A stretch of 64,000 bases of DNA from Simmondsia chinensis. Taxonomy: Eukaryota > Streptophyta > Magnoliopsida > Caryophyllales > Simmondsiaceae. The position numbers were made by a program, and so were the translations under genes. Numbering within the stretch: position 1 is the first letter of the stretch; every line of letters starts with the position of its first letter. Location: positions 10,108,501 through 10,172,500 of the forward strand of contig JAGTTD010000001.1 of the NCBI GenBank assembly GCA_018398585.1. Direction: 5' to 3'. The notes under the pieces were generated by a model. The model made no database searches and was not told the DNA's origin. It saw nothing but the letters and a program-made list of their open reading frames with translations. Positions 20,212-30,840 of this stretch are shown piece after piece.

Positions 20212-21215
20212 GCTCGTAGGTGACAGAGTTATGCCACCTTTGGAGATGTGTATGAGAGAGACCATCAAAGTTAGATTTATAGGAGATTGGAGGAGATGTA
20301 GGAGAGACTCCAACTTATCGAGTTGAATTTGGAGTAATTTGGTACAACGTCCAACCAAACAATTACGGCTCAGCCTCATTGACCACATGATGTGGGAGGT
20401 GAGGAAGAAATTGTGGAACGCTTCAACAACCAGTTTGATAGGGTTGGGAACCAAGAATGGAATATCAGGAGGGATCGACCGAATTCTGCTGTTTTTTATT
20501 ACACGGAATATCGGAGGTGGGAATCCAGGTTTCGGATTGTGATTTCAAAATTTGTAGGTGGAAGCCAACCCAAGGAGTTCCTAGACTGGTTGGTTGCGGT
20601 AGAAGTGGTGCTTGAATTCAAGGAGAATCTAGAGCAAAAGCAAGCCCATTAGTGGCTACCCAGTTGAGAGGTTGAGCTGCTGCCTAGTGGCTGCAATTGA
20701 AGTATACCCATCTTAGGAAGGGTAAATCAAAGACCGGGACTTGAGAAAAGATGAAGAAGCACATGCAGAGCGCCATCCTACCCCATAATCACAATAGGAT
20801 TATGTATAGCTTGCATCAAGGTTCTCAATCTGTGGAAGACTACATGGTAGATTTCTACACTTCAGTTGCAAGGACCGACTTGGCGAAATAAGAGAAGCAA
20901 TTGGTGGATAGACATGTTAGCAGATTGAGGGAATCAATTCAAGAAATGTTGAACATGTTCGACAACTTTTCCCTCATGGAGGTGAGTAAGAGGGCTTTGG
21001 ACGTTGAGAAGCAAGAGATAGAATTCCGGATTGGTGATACTTGGAGCACCCTGAATAGTGGGTGTGAACAGGTACGACCACCAACCCACTCGAGAGTACA
21101 GGGGAAGCCTATTGTCGCCTACCCTGGTAAGCTGAATAACCAGGACTTGGTGGGTAGCTCAACGACCCATTGTTTCAAGTGTGGAAAGATGAGTCACCAT
21201 GCCACCAAGTGTTGA
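20212..21215 (+). pseudogene. gag: G3 gag, main part
   Basis: Gag resumes after the RTE insertion. Family blocks are PKEFLDWLVAVEVVLEFKE (20569-20625), MKKHMQSAILPHNH (about 20751), VEDYMVDFYTSVARTDLAK, and RLRESIQEMLNMFDNF (20922-20970). A CCHC zinc knuckle at 21171-21212 keeps all four ligands (CFKC....H....C), unlike G1. A TGA follows it directly. Stops at about 20652 and 20889 and a frame change near 20640-20760 break the protein. Confidence 0.8.
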
Positions 21216-21601
21216 AGAGGTGATAGACCTGGTAAGCGGTTGTACATCGAGGGTCTTCATGTTGAGGATGGTGAGTTAGTTGAGGGGGAGGCTCAGGAGG
21301 CGTTGGTGCCAAGTGGCGATAAAAAAGTTGCGAGTGATAAGGGCCAACTATTAGTCGTCCGGCGAGTCTGATTCATGCATAATGATTTAGAGGAAGATCG
21401 TTGGCTCCTTAATGGCATCTTTCAGACGACCTGCACAATTGGCAAGAAGATATGCAACCTAGTTATCAATTTTAGGCGCTGTAAGAACATTATTTTCGAG
21501 GAGGCAGTCTGAAAGTTGGGGTTAAAGAAGGAGGAGCATTTGATCCCCTACAAGTTATCATGGTTTAAGAAAAGAAACCAGGTAATCGTATTTAAACATT
21601 G
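21216..21601 (+). pseudogene. pol: G3 protease, truncated
   Basis: The region before the protease (LVVRRV, about 21351) and the block FQTTCTIGKKICNLVINF (about 21420-21474) match G1 and G4. The DSGS triplet has become NFRR, so the catalytic aspartate is lost. The homology stops at 21601, where the LTR of G4 starts, before the GV.CDVV..DAC..LLG link to RT. Confidence 0.7.
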
Positions 21602-21995
21602 TGATGCAGCCCCATACATAAGGCATCATTGGCGGATTTGAGAGTAAGGCTTGGTGGGTATGGATTGGCGAATAGGCATCACGGCTGGAGAGGAGTTTAC
21701 ATCAACTAGGATGTTTAGGTATTAGTTTAGAAGATCATTAAGAGTAATTTTGTATATATCTTTTAGTCTCTTATTTTAGGTCAAATAGCTACTCTAATCA
21801 AGGAAGACGAAGCCTAGGGTTTTTGTCATTCAATTCATAGACTTTCATTATTATTTTCTAGAGTTTTCTTATATTCTCAGGTTCTGAGAATTTAAGTTAC
21901 TTTTTCCGCTTGTTCTTTATTATTTTCATAATAAGAATTAAGAGAAGTATGTTGAACCTTTCTATTTCCCTAATTTTTCATTTTCGTGCCATTTT
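21602..21995 (+). repeat. G4 5' LTR
   Basis: It begins TGATGCAGCCCC. It has TTATTTTCATAATAAGAATT and GTTGAACCTTTC blocks shared with G5, followed by a primer site TAGTATTAGAAC (about 21999-22010). Confidence 0.75.
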
Positions 21996-22027
21996 AGTTA
22001 GTATTAGAACTCAGAGCGACTTCACAA

Positions 22028-22929
22028 ATGGTTCATGGGTGATAGAGGTACGCCACCATCGAATATGTTTACGAGCATGATGGTCAATGGTAGAATGAGA
22101 GGAGAATTATGGACTTGGAAGATAAATTCTGGCGCGTCAAGCTGTGCTTGATTCAATTGGGGGCGAATCCCGATCAAGCACTGGGAGCTTAGCCTCAAAA
22201 CCCACCGATAGGGGGTGGTGAGGAAGACACAGATAATAGCTTCCTCAACCCGTTCCCAAAACATGAAGTATTGGATTGACGCGTGAGGAGGAATCGGCCC
22301 AATACTGGGAACACCGCTAGCATAGATGATCGTAGGTGGGAATACGGTCTTCGGATCGAGATTCCTAATTTCAATAGTAGAGGACCCCCAGAAGACTTCT
22401 GGGACTAGCTAACCGCGGTGAAGGAGATTCTTGAATTCAAGGAGGTTCCGGAGTGAAAATAGACGCAATTGGTGGCTACTCAGTTGAGGGGAAGCGGAGC
22501 CGCCTAATGGCAGCAGCTGAAGCATAACCGGTTTAGGTAGGGCAAGGCAAAGATAGAGACGTGGGAGAAGAGGAGGAAGCACATGAGAGGCACCTTCCTG
22601 CCCCATAATAATGACAAGGTGATGTAGCAGTGGCTATAGAGTTTGCATCAAGGTTCTAGGTCCATGGAGGAGTACACAGTGGAATTCTACTTGTTAAACC
22701 CCAGGAATGTCTTGGCGGAGATGGAAGAGCAATTGGTGGATTGATATGTCAGTGGGTTGAAGGACTCCATCCAGGAGGTGTTGAACATGTTCAACATCTT
22801 TTCAGTCTTGGAGGCAAGTCAGAGGGCCATGCATGTCAAAAGGCAACAAACGCGACATCAAGCTGGTGGAACTTGGGGCACCCAGGTTAGTGGGGGTGAC
22901 TAAGTGCGGGCACCTTCAAACCTAGGTGA
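22028..22929 (+). pseudogene. gag: G4 gag, first part
   Basis: ATG at 22028 gives MVHG then TGA at the position where relatives have CGA/CGG. Downstream family blocks remain readable in the same region: SRGPPEDFWD (about 22380), MRGTFLPHNN (about 22580), MEEYTVEFY (22663-22690), GLKDSIQEVLNMFNIF (22757-22803). At least six stops interrupt it. Sequence homology breaks at 22929, where the solo LTR was inserted, and resumes at about 23518. Confidence 0.75.
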
Positions 22930-23517
22930 TGTAGGAACATAGGGGTTAAAATGGATATGTTACCAGCTGTGGCGAGGTTAAAAACCCCCACTACGGTAAT
23001 TGATATGTTGCTGATTTTCTCGAGGTTAAAAACTGCAATAGCATAGCCAAATTCACTACCTTGATTGGCTAGGCAAATGATACAGATAGCCAGTTTCACG
23101 AACATGGTTGGCTAATCTGAGGATACAGATAAAATCTCTAATCTCACACAGAGAATTAAAAAAAAAATACTCAATTAATTGAGAACTTCAATTGAAAATA
23201 TATTAATGAAGTTGAATAAATGAAGAGGTACATACGATCCTCTATATATAGAGGGTTGGGAAAACAATAAATGGCATAAAAAACCCTAGAGCTATAATAA
23301 AAATAAAGGGTAAAATAGTAACTGGACTAAAACCCTAGTGTACATGCCTTTCTTTGAGATATATCCCCCATATACAGGAAGGTACAATAAATAAAAAATC
23401 TAAATTAAAATTGAAATTACTTCTAAAAACTAGCGTAATAAGGACTAACAAATAAATTGACTAAAGTAAAGCTAATTAATTATATCCGGGTCAAACTTTA
23501 TAGACACTTCGTGTCAC
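22930..23517 (-). repeat. Solo LTR inserted in G4 gag
   Basis: Gag homology is interrupted by about 590 AT-rich bp that begin TGTAGGAACA and end GTGTCACCA on the plus strand. They read TGGTGACACG..TTCCTACA on the minus strand. A TATATATAG box on the minus strand (about 23243-23252) supports that orientation. No coding sequence or clear 5-bp duplication is seen. The exact ends are uncertain by a few bases. Confidence 0.5.
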
Positions 23518-24182
23518 CAGGCATACAGATTAAACCGGTAACCGCTAACACTAGCACACCGGTTAATCAGGACTTGGCTGGTAATTCAAGAAACCCATGC
23601 TTCAAGTGTGGAGAGATGGAACACCATTCCATCGAGTGTCAAAAGGGCGATAGACCAGGCAAGGGTGTATATATCGAAGAGCTCAATGATGAAGGTGGCT
23701 GGGTGCTTGAAGCAGAGGTTCAAGATGAGCTGGTGCTAGAAGAGAACACCATTACGGGTCACGATGGGAGTCTGCTTGTGATTAGGCGAGTTTACTTCGC
23801 GCCTAAAGAAGAAGAAGCAGACTGTTGGCTGGGGAACAAAATCTTTCAGACTGCCTGTACCATTGGGGGAAGTGTGTGTTGCATGGTGATCAACTCCGGG
23901 AGCTATGAGAACGTTATTTTCGAGGTGGTTGTCCAGAAGTTGGGCTTAAAGATGGAAGCGCACTCGAATCCGTACAAACTATCTTGGCTCAAGAAGGGCA
24001 ACCAAGTGGCAGTTTGAAAACGATGCTCGGCCAATTTTGCATTTGGGTTGAAGTATCGAGATGGGGTACGGTGTGATGTAGTTACCATGGATGCATGCCA
24101 CTTTTTGTTGGGGCATCCATGGCAGTATGATCGGAGCGCCATTCATGATGGGGGAAAGAGCATGTATGGTTCAGGCAGGATC
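23518..24182 (+). pseudogene. pol: G4 gag end and protease
   Basis: The frame is open from 23457 to 24015. It holds a zinc knuckle CFKCGEMEHHSIEC (23601-23642) with all ligands present, then the acidic spacer, LLVIRRVYFAPKEEE (about 23769), FQTACTIGGSVCCMVINSGS (23843-23902) and KLGLKMEAHSNPYKLSWLKKG. The protease Asp is replaced by Asn (NSGS). A TGA at 24016 precedes YRDGVRCDVVTMDACHFLLGHPWQYDR (24051-24131). The homology ends at 24182 in sequence joined to a partial LTR. Confidence 0.8.
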
Positions 24183-24455
24183 AGTTTAAATCCGTGGGAT
24201 CGTTTTTTAATTATTTTGCGTTTATCTCTTTGTATTTTGTTTTTAGTCAAATAGCTCCTTTATTTAAGGAGGAGGAAATCTAGGTTTTGTCATTCAATTT
24301 TTATATTTTCATTATCATTTTCTAAAGTTTTCTCGCTTTCTCCAGTGTGAAAATTTGAGTTCTTTTTCCCTTTGTTTTATTATTTTCATAATAAAATTTA
24401 AGAGAAGGCAATTGAACCTTCCTATTTCCCTAATTTCTAACTACGCGCTACATCA
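24183..24455 (+). repeat. G5 5' LTR, 3' part
   Basis: From AGTTTAAATC onward it matches 28408-28668, ending CGCGCTACATCA. The primer site TGGTATTAGAGC follows at 24458-24469. Confidence 0.82.
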
Positions 24456-24486
24456 ATTGGTATTAGAGCTTAGAACGACCTGTGTG

Positions 24487-25240
24487 ATGGCCCATGAGCG
24501 ATGGAGATATGCCATCGTCAGAGACATATATGAGTGAGACTTTCAACGGTAGACCGAGAGGAGGTTCTAGGTTACGGAAGAGAGATTCCGGCATATCGAG
24601 TGGTGCTTGATACAATTGGGTGCAAATCTCGATCAAGCAACCATGAAATTACCTCAAACCCACCGGTAGAGGGCAGAGAGGATGAGATAGACGAAAGCTT
24701 CCACAACCCATTTTCGGAAGCGGAGTTACCGGATCGGCGCATGATGAGGGTTCATTCCAACCAGGAGCACCAATGTGGAAGATCAAAGGTGGGAATTCGG
24801 TCTCCAAATCGAAATACCGAAGTTAAATGGTGGTGGCCACCCAGAGGATTTCTGGGATTGGCTAGTTGCGGTGGATAAGGTCCTTGAGTTTAGGGAGGTT
24901 CCTAAATAGAAGCAGGCATTTTTGGTGGCTACTCGATCTAGGGGAAGGGCCGCCAACCAGTGGCAAAACCTGAAGCATACCTGGCTTAGGCAGGGTAAGG
25001 TGAAGATTAAGTCGTGGGAAAAAATGAAGAAACACATGAGAGGAGCCTTCCTGCCTCATAATTTTGCCAAGATGATGTATCAACATCTGTAAGGTTTGCA
25101 TCAAGGCCTAAGTCCATGGAGAAGTACATGGCGGAGTTCCACTCATTGGTCACTAGGAATGACTTAGCAGAGATGGAGGAGCAGTTCGCGGATCGCTATG
25201 TTGGCGGGTTGAAGGAGTCTACACAAGAGGTGTTGACCAT
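24487..25240 (+). pseudogene. gag: G5 gag
   Basis: ATG 24487 starts MAHERWRYAIV, the family beginning, and stops at 24535. Blocks follow: IEIPKLNGGGHPEDFWDWL-like sequence (24818-24870), WEKMKKHMRGAFLPHNF (25016-25066), MEKYMAEFHSLVTRNDLAEMEEQFADRYVGGLKEST (from ATG 25116). The capsid end joins protease at about 25238 (VLTMV to IGGRV), so about 90 codons including the zinc knuckle are deleted. Confidence 0.8.
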
Positions 25241-25600
25241 GGTGATTGGCGGTAGAGTATGCTGCATCGTGATTGACTCGGCGAGCTGTGGGAATGTAAT
25301 TTTCGAATAAGCTATCCCCAAGTTAGGCTTGAAGCACATCCAAGCTCGTACAAGCTCTCATGGCTCAAGAAGGGAAACCAGGTAACCGTGTCCAAACGAT
25401 GCTTAGTTAATTTGTTAATTAGGTCAAAGTATAAGGATGGTATGTGGTGTGACATGGTCACCATGGACACTTGCCATCTATTGTTGGGGCACTAGTGGCA
25501 ATATGATAGGAGTGCCATCCAAGATGGATGGAAGAACACGTAGCTTCATCTTTGAGCCAACAAAGATTATTTTGTTGCCCAAGAATGATGAGGCACTGCG
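25241..25600 (+). pseudogene. pol: G5 protease
   Basis: The protease motif reads CCIVIDSASCGNVIF (25261-25305), where DSGS has become DSAS. A TAA follows at 25308. Downstream KYKDGMWCDMVTMDTCHLLLGH (25430-25490) is followed by TAG in place of TGG (PWQYD to x*WQYD). The frame shifts near 25330. Confidence 0.75.
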
Positions 25601-27020
25601 AGCTTTAACATCTTAACATTCAAGCTTACAGGGCAGAATTATGTTTGCCAAGGAGGTTGGTGAAACCAAGGTCATTTTTGTGTTGATTGGGAAGGAGAGC
25701 AAGGTGAATTTAGGGGAGATACCGAGTGAGGTCGCCACCTTGTTGAGGGAGTTGGTGGATGTCTTTCCGAAGGAGTTACTGGACACACTACCGTTATTGA
25801 GAGACATTCAGCACCGCATTGATATGAGTCCATCAAAGCACAAGGAGTTGAGATGCCAAGTGAAGAAGTTGATCGCCAAGGGGTTTATCTAGGAGAGCTT
25901 GAGTCCTTGTGCAGTACTGGCTCTGTTGACACCGAAGAAGGATGGTAGTTGGCGAATGTGTGTGGACAGTGTAGGCATCAACAAGATCACGATGCGCTAC
26001 CGATTCCCTATTCTTAGATTGGATGACCTACTCTATCAACCATAAAACTGGAAGGTGTTCTCCAAGCCACGATCTTGAAGAGCATGTGTCATCAAATCCG
26101 CATCTTTGAAGATGACGAGTGAAAGACCACCTTCAAGTCATGGGAAGGATTGTACGAGTGGCTTGTCATGCCATTCAGGTTGTCGAATGTGCCGTGTACC
26201 TTCATGCGGTTTATGAACTAAGTACTTCGCTCGTTCATTGGGAGGTTCATCGTGGTCTACTTTGACGGTATCTTGATCTATAGTCAGAACCAAGTTGATC
26301 ACTTGGCTCATCTTTGGGATGTGTTGGACATTTTATGGAAGCAATACTTGTTTGCCACATTGAAGAAGTTCAAGTTTATGAGAGATTGAGTATTCCTCCT
26401 TGGGTTTGTCATGTCCAAGGATAGTACTTCAGCTGACAAAGGGAAGATTAAAGCGATTTGCAAATGGCCACAACCGAAGTCAATTGGCGAAGTGAGGAGC
26501 TTTCACAGCTCGATGTCTTTCTATAGGTGATTCGTACCTAAGTTCAGAGTGGTGATGGGAAGGTCCTATGCCTAGACTCCAAAGGCAACTAACGCCTTTG
26601 AAGAGATCAAGGGGAGCCAAACCATGGCAATGGTATTAGCCTTGCTAGATTTCCAGAAGACATTTGAACTTCGCACAGACCCCTCCAAAATTAGCATTGG
26701 CGCAGTGCTTAGCCAAGAGGGGAGAACAATTGCATACTTCAACTAGAAGATTGACAGAAGTAAGTTAAACTACTCCACTTACGATGCAGAGATCTATGCG
26801 GTGATTAGGGCGTAAGGTCACTAGAAGTCTTACCTCGCCAATAGGGAGTTGGTGTTGTACTCTTACAATGTGGTCTTGAAGCACATTAACAGCCAATACA
26901 AGCTATCAGATCAGCATGACAAGTGGGCAAGCTACATGCAGCTTTTCCACTTCATAATCAAGCACAAGTCGGGCGTCTTGAAAAAATGGCAGATGCGTTA
27001 AGTAGACGAAGTCTTATCTT
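25601..27020 (+). pseudogene. pol: G5 RT and RNase H
   Basis: RT blocks are IDMSPSKHKELRCQVKKLIAKGFI (25821-25890), [15 protein letters not shown] (25926-25970), [18 protein letters not shown], and the catalytic strand VYFDGILIYS near 26258-26288. In that strand the second Asp of the FDD box is now Gly. RNase H remnants include FELRTDPSKISIGAVLSQE-like sequence (26663-26720) and the ADALSRRSLIL end (26989-27020). Many stops and shifts are present. Changes at catalytic Asp positions show it has long been under no selection. Confidence 0.78.
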
Positions 27021-27039
27021 GTCGCAGAGCAAATTGACG

Positions 27040-28290
27040 TTATCAGATTTGAGTAGTTTGCAGGGTAGTATGAAGTTGATCTCACCTTTGGTGAGATTTG
27101 GCTAGATCCCCAATCAGACTTTGTTCCCGGATATTCTTTCCTGATGGATTTCTCTTTAAGAGAAACCAACTTTGCATCCACAATTCCAGTTTACGCCTCA
27201 AAATCATCGAAGAAAAGGACAATGAGGTGCATAAGGGAAGAGAGAAGATGCTCCAGCTAATGGCCGCCAACTATTACCTACCTGCTATTCAGAGGGAGAT
27301 CAAGCGATTTGTTAGGAGATGCCGCATATGCCAGGCATCTAAAGGCGGTATGACTAAAGCGGGTTTGTATCTTTTGCTACCTAGTCCAATTCAATTGTGG
27401 GCAGACATCTGTATGGATTTCGTGTTGGGGTTGCCACGAACATGAGGCGGCATTGACTTTATATTCATGGTCGTAGACTGGTTCTCAAAGATGGCGCACT
27501 TCATAGAGTGCAAGAAGGCTACTGGCGCCATACATGTGGCAGGGTTATACTTTCGAAAGGTGTACAAGCACCATATATTACCGGCGTGAATCATCTCAGA
27601 CAGGGATGTGAGGTTTGTCAACTCCTTCTGGAAAATGCTATGGAAGATGGCGAACATGTCTCTCGCCTTCGGCACACTCCACCATCCTCAAACGGATGGA
27701 CAAACCTAGGTCACAAACTGTTCATTAGGAAATCTCCTTCGATGCCTTGTTGCTGACCACATTGAGGGTTGGTAGTCAAAGCTACACCAAGTTGAGTTCG
27801 CCTACAACAACTCAGTTACTAAGAATATAGGTTTCACAACATTCGTGGTCGTTTATGGCTTTGTACCACGATCTTCGACAGACATGGCATCTGCTCCAGA
27901 TCTGATTCGTCCTCATGAAAAGGCAGAAGACTTCATCTCGAGCCTTTAAGACTTCCATGAATAGACAAGAGCTAGGTTGCATGAAGCTTGCGCCAAGTAC
28001 AAGGCGGCAAATGATAAGAAATGCCAGGCAGTTTAGTTTCAGGTTGGAGCCAAGGTTCGGGCAATCTTGACGAGGGATCGATTTTTGGCAAGGAAGTACA
28101 GAAAGGTGGCAGCCCGCAAGATTGGTCCTTTGATGGTCCTTGCGATGATCAACGACAGTGCTCATTGTCTTTAGGTACCGCCCGTTATGAGGACCTCTGA
28201 CTTGTTCAACGTCAAACACCTTGTTTCTTACTTTAGCAATGATGATCTTGCTAACCTCATTGAATTCAAGGGCAAATTTTCTCCAATCTA
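27040..28290 (+). pseudogene. pol: G5 integrase
   Basis: The zinc-binding domain KGREKMLQLMAANYYLPAI...CRICQASKG (27226-27346) lies in an open frame 27098-27442. The core shows ICMDFVLGLP (27409-27438), [34 protein letters not shown] (27592-27656) and HHPQTDGQT (about 27680-27707). The C-terminus ends VKHLVSYF and FKGKFSPI near 28210-28286. Stops at 27443, about 27588 and 27754 and frame changes break it. Confidence 0.8.
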
Positions 28291-28297
28291 GGGAAGA
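28291..28297 (+). other. Polypurine tract of G5
   Basis: GGGAAGA abuts the 3' LTR start TGATGCCGCCC. Confidence 0.7.
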
Positions 28298-28668
28298 TGA
28301 TGCCGCCCATACATGATAGGTGGTATTGGTGGGTTGTTGGCAATGGCGGGTTGGCGGCTATGACTTGGCGAGTTGGAAAATGCAGTTGAATGGAAGTTTA
28401 AATCTAGTAGGATTAGTATATACTTATTCTATATTTATCTCATAGTCTTTTGTTTATATCAAATAGCTCATCTATTTAAAGAGGAGGAAATCTAAGTTGT
28501 TGTCATTCAATTTCCAGATTTTCATAATTATTTTCTAGAGTTCTCTTTCTTTCTCGGGTGTAAGACTTTGCATACTCTTTCCCCTTATTTTATTATTTTC
28601 ATAACAAAATTTAAGAGACAGCTGTTGAACCTTCTCGTTTCCCAAATTTTCATTTGTAGGCTGTATCA
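28298..28668 (+). repeat. G5 3' LTR
   Basis: It is 371 bp, from TGATGCCG to GCTGTATCA. It shares blocks GAGGAGGAAATCTA, TCATTCAATTT and AACCTTC with the 5' LTR piece. Confidence 0.82.
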
Positions 28669-29068
28669 ATATATATAAATATGCAAGAAATCAAAACTTA
28701 ATTATTTCAGTCAATAATTCTCTTACATTAAAGCCAAAAAGGAGAAGAAGATGGGGATAAATGTTTGTCCGTTTGTTCTTGTTTGCTTCCGAAAAAGCAG
28801 TTGGTGAATTGTTGTGCAGAGACTCTTGCGACTGCATGTTTGTTTAATGTCGTTCAACTCTCCCGCCCCCCTAATATAATAACATTGCTTTACGTAACCA
28901 TATTAATAGAAAATGAATTATATTCAAAGAAAATCTTTATTGTATGTATCTTAGTCTCTTTGATATTGATAGGTTAAAAAAAAAAAAAACCGGAGGTAGT
29001 AATTTTTGAGGGTAGATTGCATGTCAGACAAGTGGGCGTAAACATATTAAAAAGTATCTGTGTCTTAG
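28669..29068. other. AT-rich spacer
   Basis: There is no gene evidence. A 70-codon frame at 28765-28977 has no recognised motif. An A13 run is at 28978-28990. Confidence 0.5.
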
Positions 29069-29384
29069 TGTTGAATATTGTGTATTTTATTTTGTATTTT
29101 ATATTTAGTGTTGTGTATTTCGTATTAGAAGTTACTAGTAGTTATTTCTAGGATTAATAATGTTGATTCTTCTCTTCTTCTTCCCTTGCTTAACCGTCCC
29201 CCTCTTCTTCAATTGCTATGGATGCCGACTTTATGTGTATCTTCAATGTAAATGGCATCCTAAGTAGCTAGAGTTAGTCTTTTCATTTTGTAGTTTGTAC
29301 TATATATAATAAGTTTGGCTTGCTAATGAAAATGGTATTGGATTCACTTCATCTTGTTCTTCCTGTATTTTCCCAATCTTTACA
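29069..29384 (+). repeat. C1 5' LTR
   Basis: It runs from TGTTGAATATT to CTTTACA, 316 bp, directly before a Met-tRNA primer site. TATATATAATAAG at about 29302-29314 may be the TATA box. There is no second copy to confirm the start. Confidence 0.6.
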
Positions 29385-29550
29385 TGGTATCGGAACAAGT
29401 TGCTAGCTACTATAGAAGCCTCTTTTCATTCTGGTATGGTCCCAAGATCCTTGACAAGGGGAGTCATTGATGCTAGTTTCCCATATTTTCTTAATTCTTC
29501 TGATCATTCTAGGATGAATTTTGTTAATAATGTTTTCACAAGACCCAACT

Positions 29551-30203
29551 ATGAATCCTGAAAATGGTCAATCCAAAAAGACATTCAAGACCAAGTGAAA
29601 GCATGAATTCAATGATAGGTCCATTGTAAACCCGGAAGAAGATTCAATCGAGTTTGAGGATTGGGTTGCGTGTGATTCAATGGTATTGTCTTGGTAGCTT
29701 ACTAATTCCATTTCGAAAGGGATATGAAAGTGTTCCCTTGCTCTAAGTGATAATAGAGATATAGCTTAATCTTTAGGAGCGTTTTTCTTAAGGATTATTT
29801 CCTAGTGTTCAGATTTGAAAAATTCAACAACAAAGTTTGTCCATTTCGACTTATTATATGATGTTAATGTCTTTAGGGATGAACTCCATACACATGTTGA
29901 GATTTCTTCTTTCCTGTTTGGGTTGGGGAAAGCCTTTTCCCATATACATGACACGGAGAAATTGTTGGATTTATTAATGCGTCTTCATTCTTCTTTTTCA
30001 CCTATTTGGTCTCAGCTAATGAATACTGAGCCCTTACCCTTTGTGGGAAAGCCTATGGTGGTCTGTCTTAGGAAAAACCAAAAGCCTACTGTTTTCTTGC
30101 TCGAAGCAACAACACTTGCAGTCAAGGGCCCCATTGTAGGTCCGAGGGTGGGTTCTAGCCCTTCTGCCGGATCATCCTCACGTCATGATAGTCATCTATA
30201 TTA
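29551..30203 (+). pseudogene. gag: C1 gag
   Basis: Copia gag forms the particle shell. The reading starts MNPENGQSK (29551) and soon meets stops. A typical copia gag block follows: EDSIEFEDWVACDSMVLSW and, in an open stretch 29815-30201, LTNSTTK..ISSFLFGLGKAFSHIH, LMRLHSSFSPIWSQLMNTEPLPFVGKPMVVCL. These correspond to the FL.GLN..F..I..Q.L...PLP.L..A core of the family. The C-terminus is Ser/Gly-rich. No zinc knuckle was found. Confidence 0.65.
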
Positions 30204-30439
30204 GACCCATTTTTAAATGGTATAGTCATAGTAAAGATTGGTTTTTTGAGTTGTTGGTTATCCTCTGGGATGGAAGCAGTGTAGCCAAGATTTCACGGGA
30301 AAACTAACAGCAACTGTCGTCCATGACATCGAAGTCGAGCGATGAGAGCTTGTTGTTGGGTTGTCAGCTACTATCATGAGCTTTTATCTCTCCTCAATTT
30401 AGATGTTATTTATCTCTGTGTGAACTTGAAAAGTTAGGT

Positions 30440-30840
30440 TTAAGTTTTCGTAATTCATGGGTCATTGATATTTGGGCTTCGGATTGTGTAAGTTCCACGC
30501 ATTCTCCTATGGATAACTTTGTGTCAATAATAGTACTAGGCTTGTTAAATTACCTAATGGGGATAGTTCATCCAAGACTCGGCGTTTGACCTAAGGGTTT
30601 GTAGTCTTTGTGAGTGGAGCTCCGATTTTATGTAGATCTAAGAAGAATTCTGGTTTGTTTCGGTCTTCGCCGGAGGCTGAATATCAAGCTATGGCGATAG
30701 CTACGAGTGGGTTAGTTGGCTGGGTCAGTTACACCGTGATCTGATAGTTCTAGTAACTCAATCTGCCTTATTGCTTTGTGACAACCAGATCGCTCTTCGT
30801 ATAGTACAGTGGATTCATGCAAATGTTTTTTGAACTAAAA
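30440..30840 (+). pseudogene. pol: C1 protease trace and RNase H fragment
   Basis: WVIDIWASDCVSSTHSPMDNF (30460-30520) resembles the copia protease start W..DSGAS, with the DSG catalytic block destroyed (DIWAS). After an abrupt change, SGLFRSSPEAEYQAMAIATSGLV (30646-30715) matches the copia RNase H block with SS.EAEY.A. The two lie only about 130 bp apart, so integrase and RT were deleted. Confidence 0.55.

Larger units (their letters stand above)
12217..21601 (+). mobile_element. Ty3/gypsy element G3, 5' half, interrupted by an RTE LINE
   Basis: It comprises an LTR (12217-12644), primer site and gag start, then a 7.5-kb LINE insertion, then the rest of gag and part of protease (20212-21601). 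It ends abruptly where the LTR of G4 begins. RT, RNase H, integrase and 3' LTR are absent. The gag halves align with G1 and G5 across the insertion. Confidence 0.75.
21602..24182 (+). mobile_element. Ty3/gypsy element G4, 5' half only
   Basis: It has an LTR (21602-21995), primer site, gag and protease, and ends at 24182 where the truncated LTR of G5 begins. A 0.59-kb solo LTR interrupts gag. No target duplication links its ends. It is the same family as G1-G3 and G5. Confidence 0.75.
24183..28668 (+). mobile_element. Ty3/gypsy element G5, nearly complete, dead
   Basis: It comprises a truncated 5' LTR (24183-24455), primer site, gag, protease, RT, RNase H, integrase, polypurine tract and a 3' LTR (28298-28668). 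The first ~110 bp of the 5' LTR are missing. Gag is fused to protease by a deletion at about 25240 that removes the zinc knuckle. Stops are frequent throughout. It is closely related to G4 by LTR and gag sequence. Confidence 0.85.
29069..30840 (+). mobile_element. Ty1/copia element C1, decayed and internally deleted
   Basis: A 5' LTR (29069-29384) and a primer site TGGTATCGGAAC (29385-29396) are followed by gag, protease traces and a piece of RNase H. RT, integrase and a 3' LTR are not found. The right limit is where RNase H homology ends. Confidence 0.7.

Noticed and set aside
28765..28977. 70-codon hydrophobic frame between G5 and C1
   Set aside because: It is in AT-rich spacer and has no recognisable domain. 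Apparent hydrophobicity is expected from base composition.
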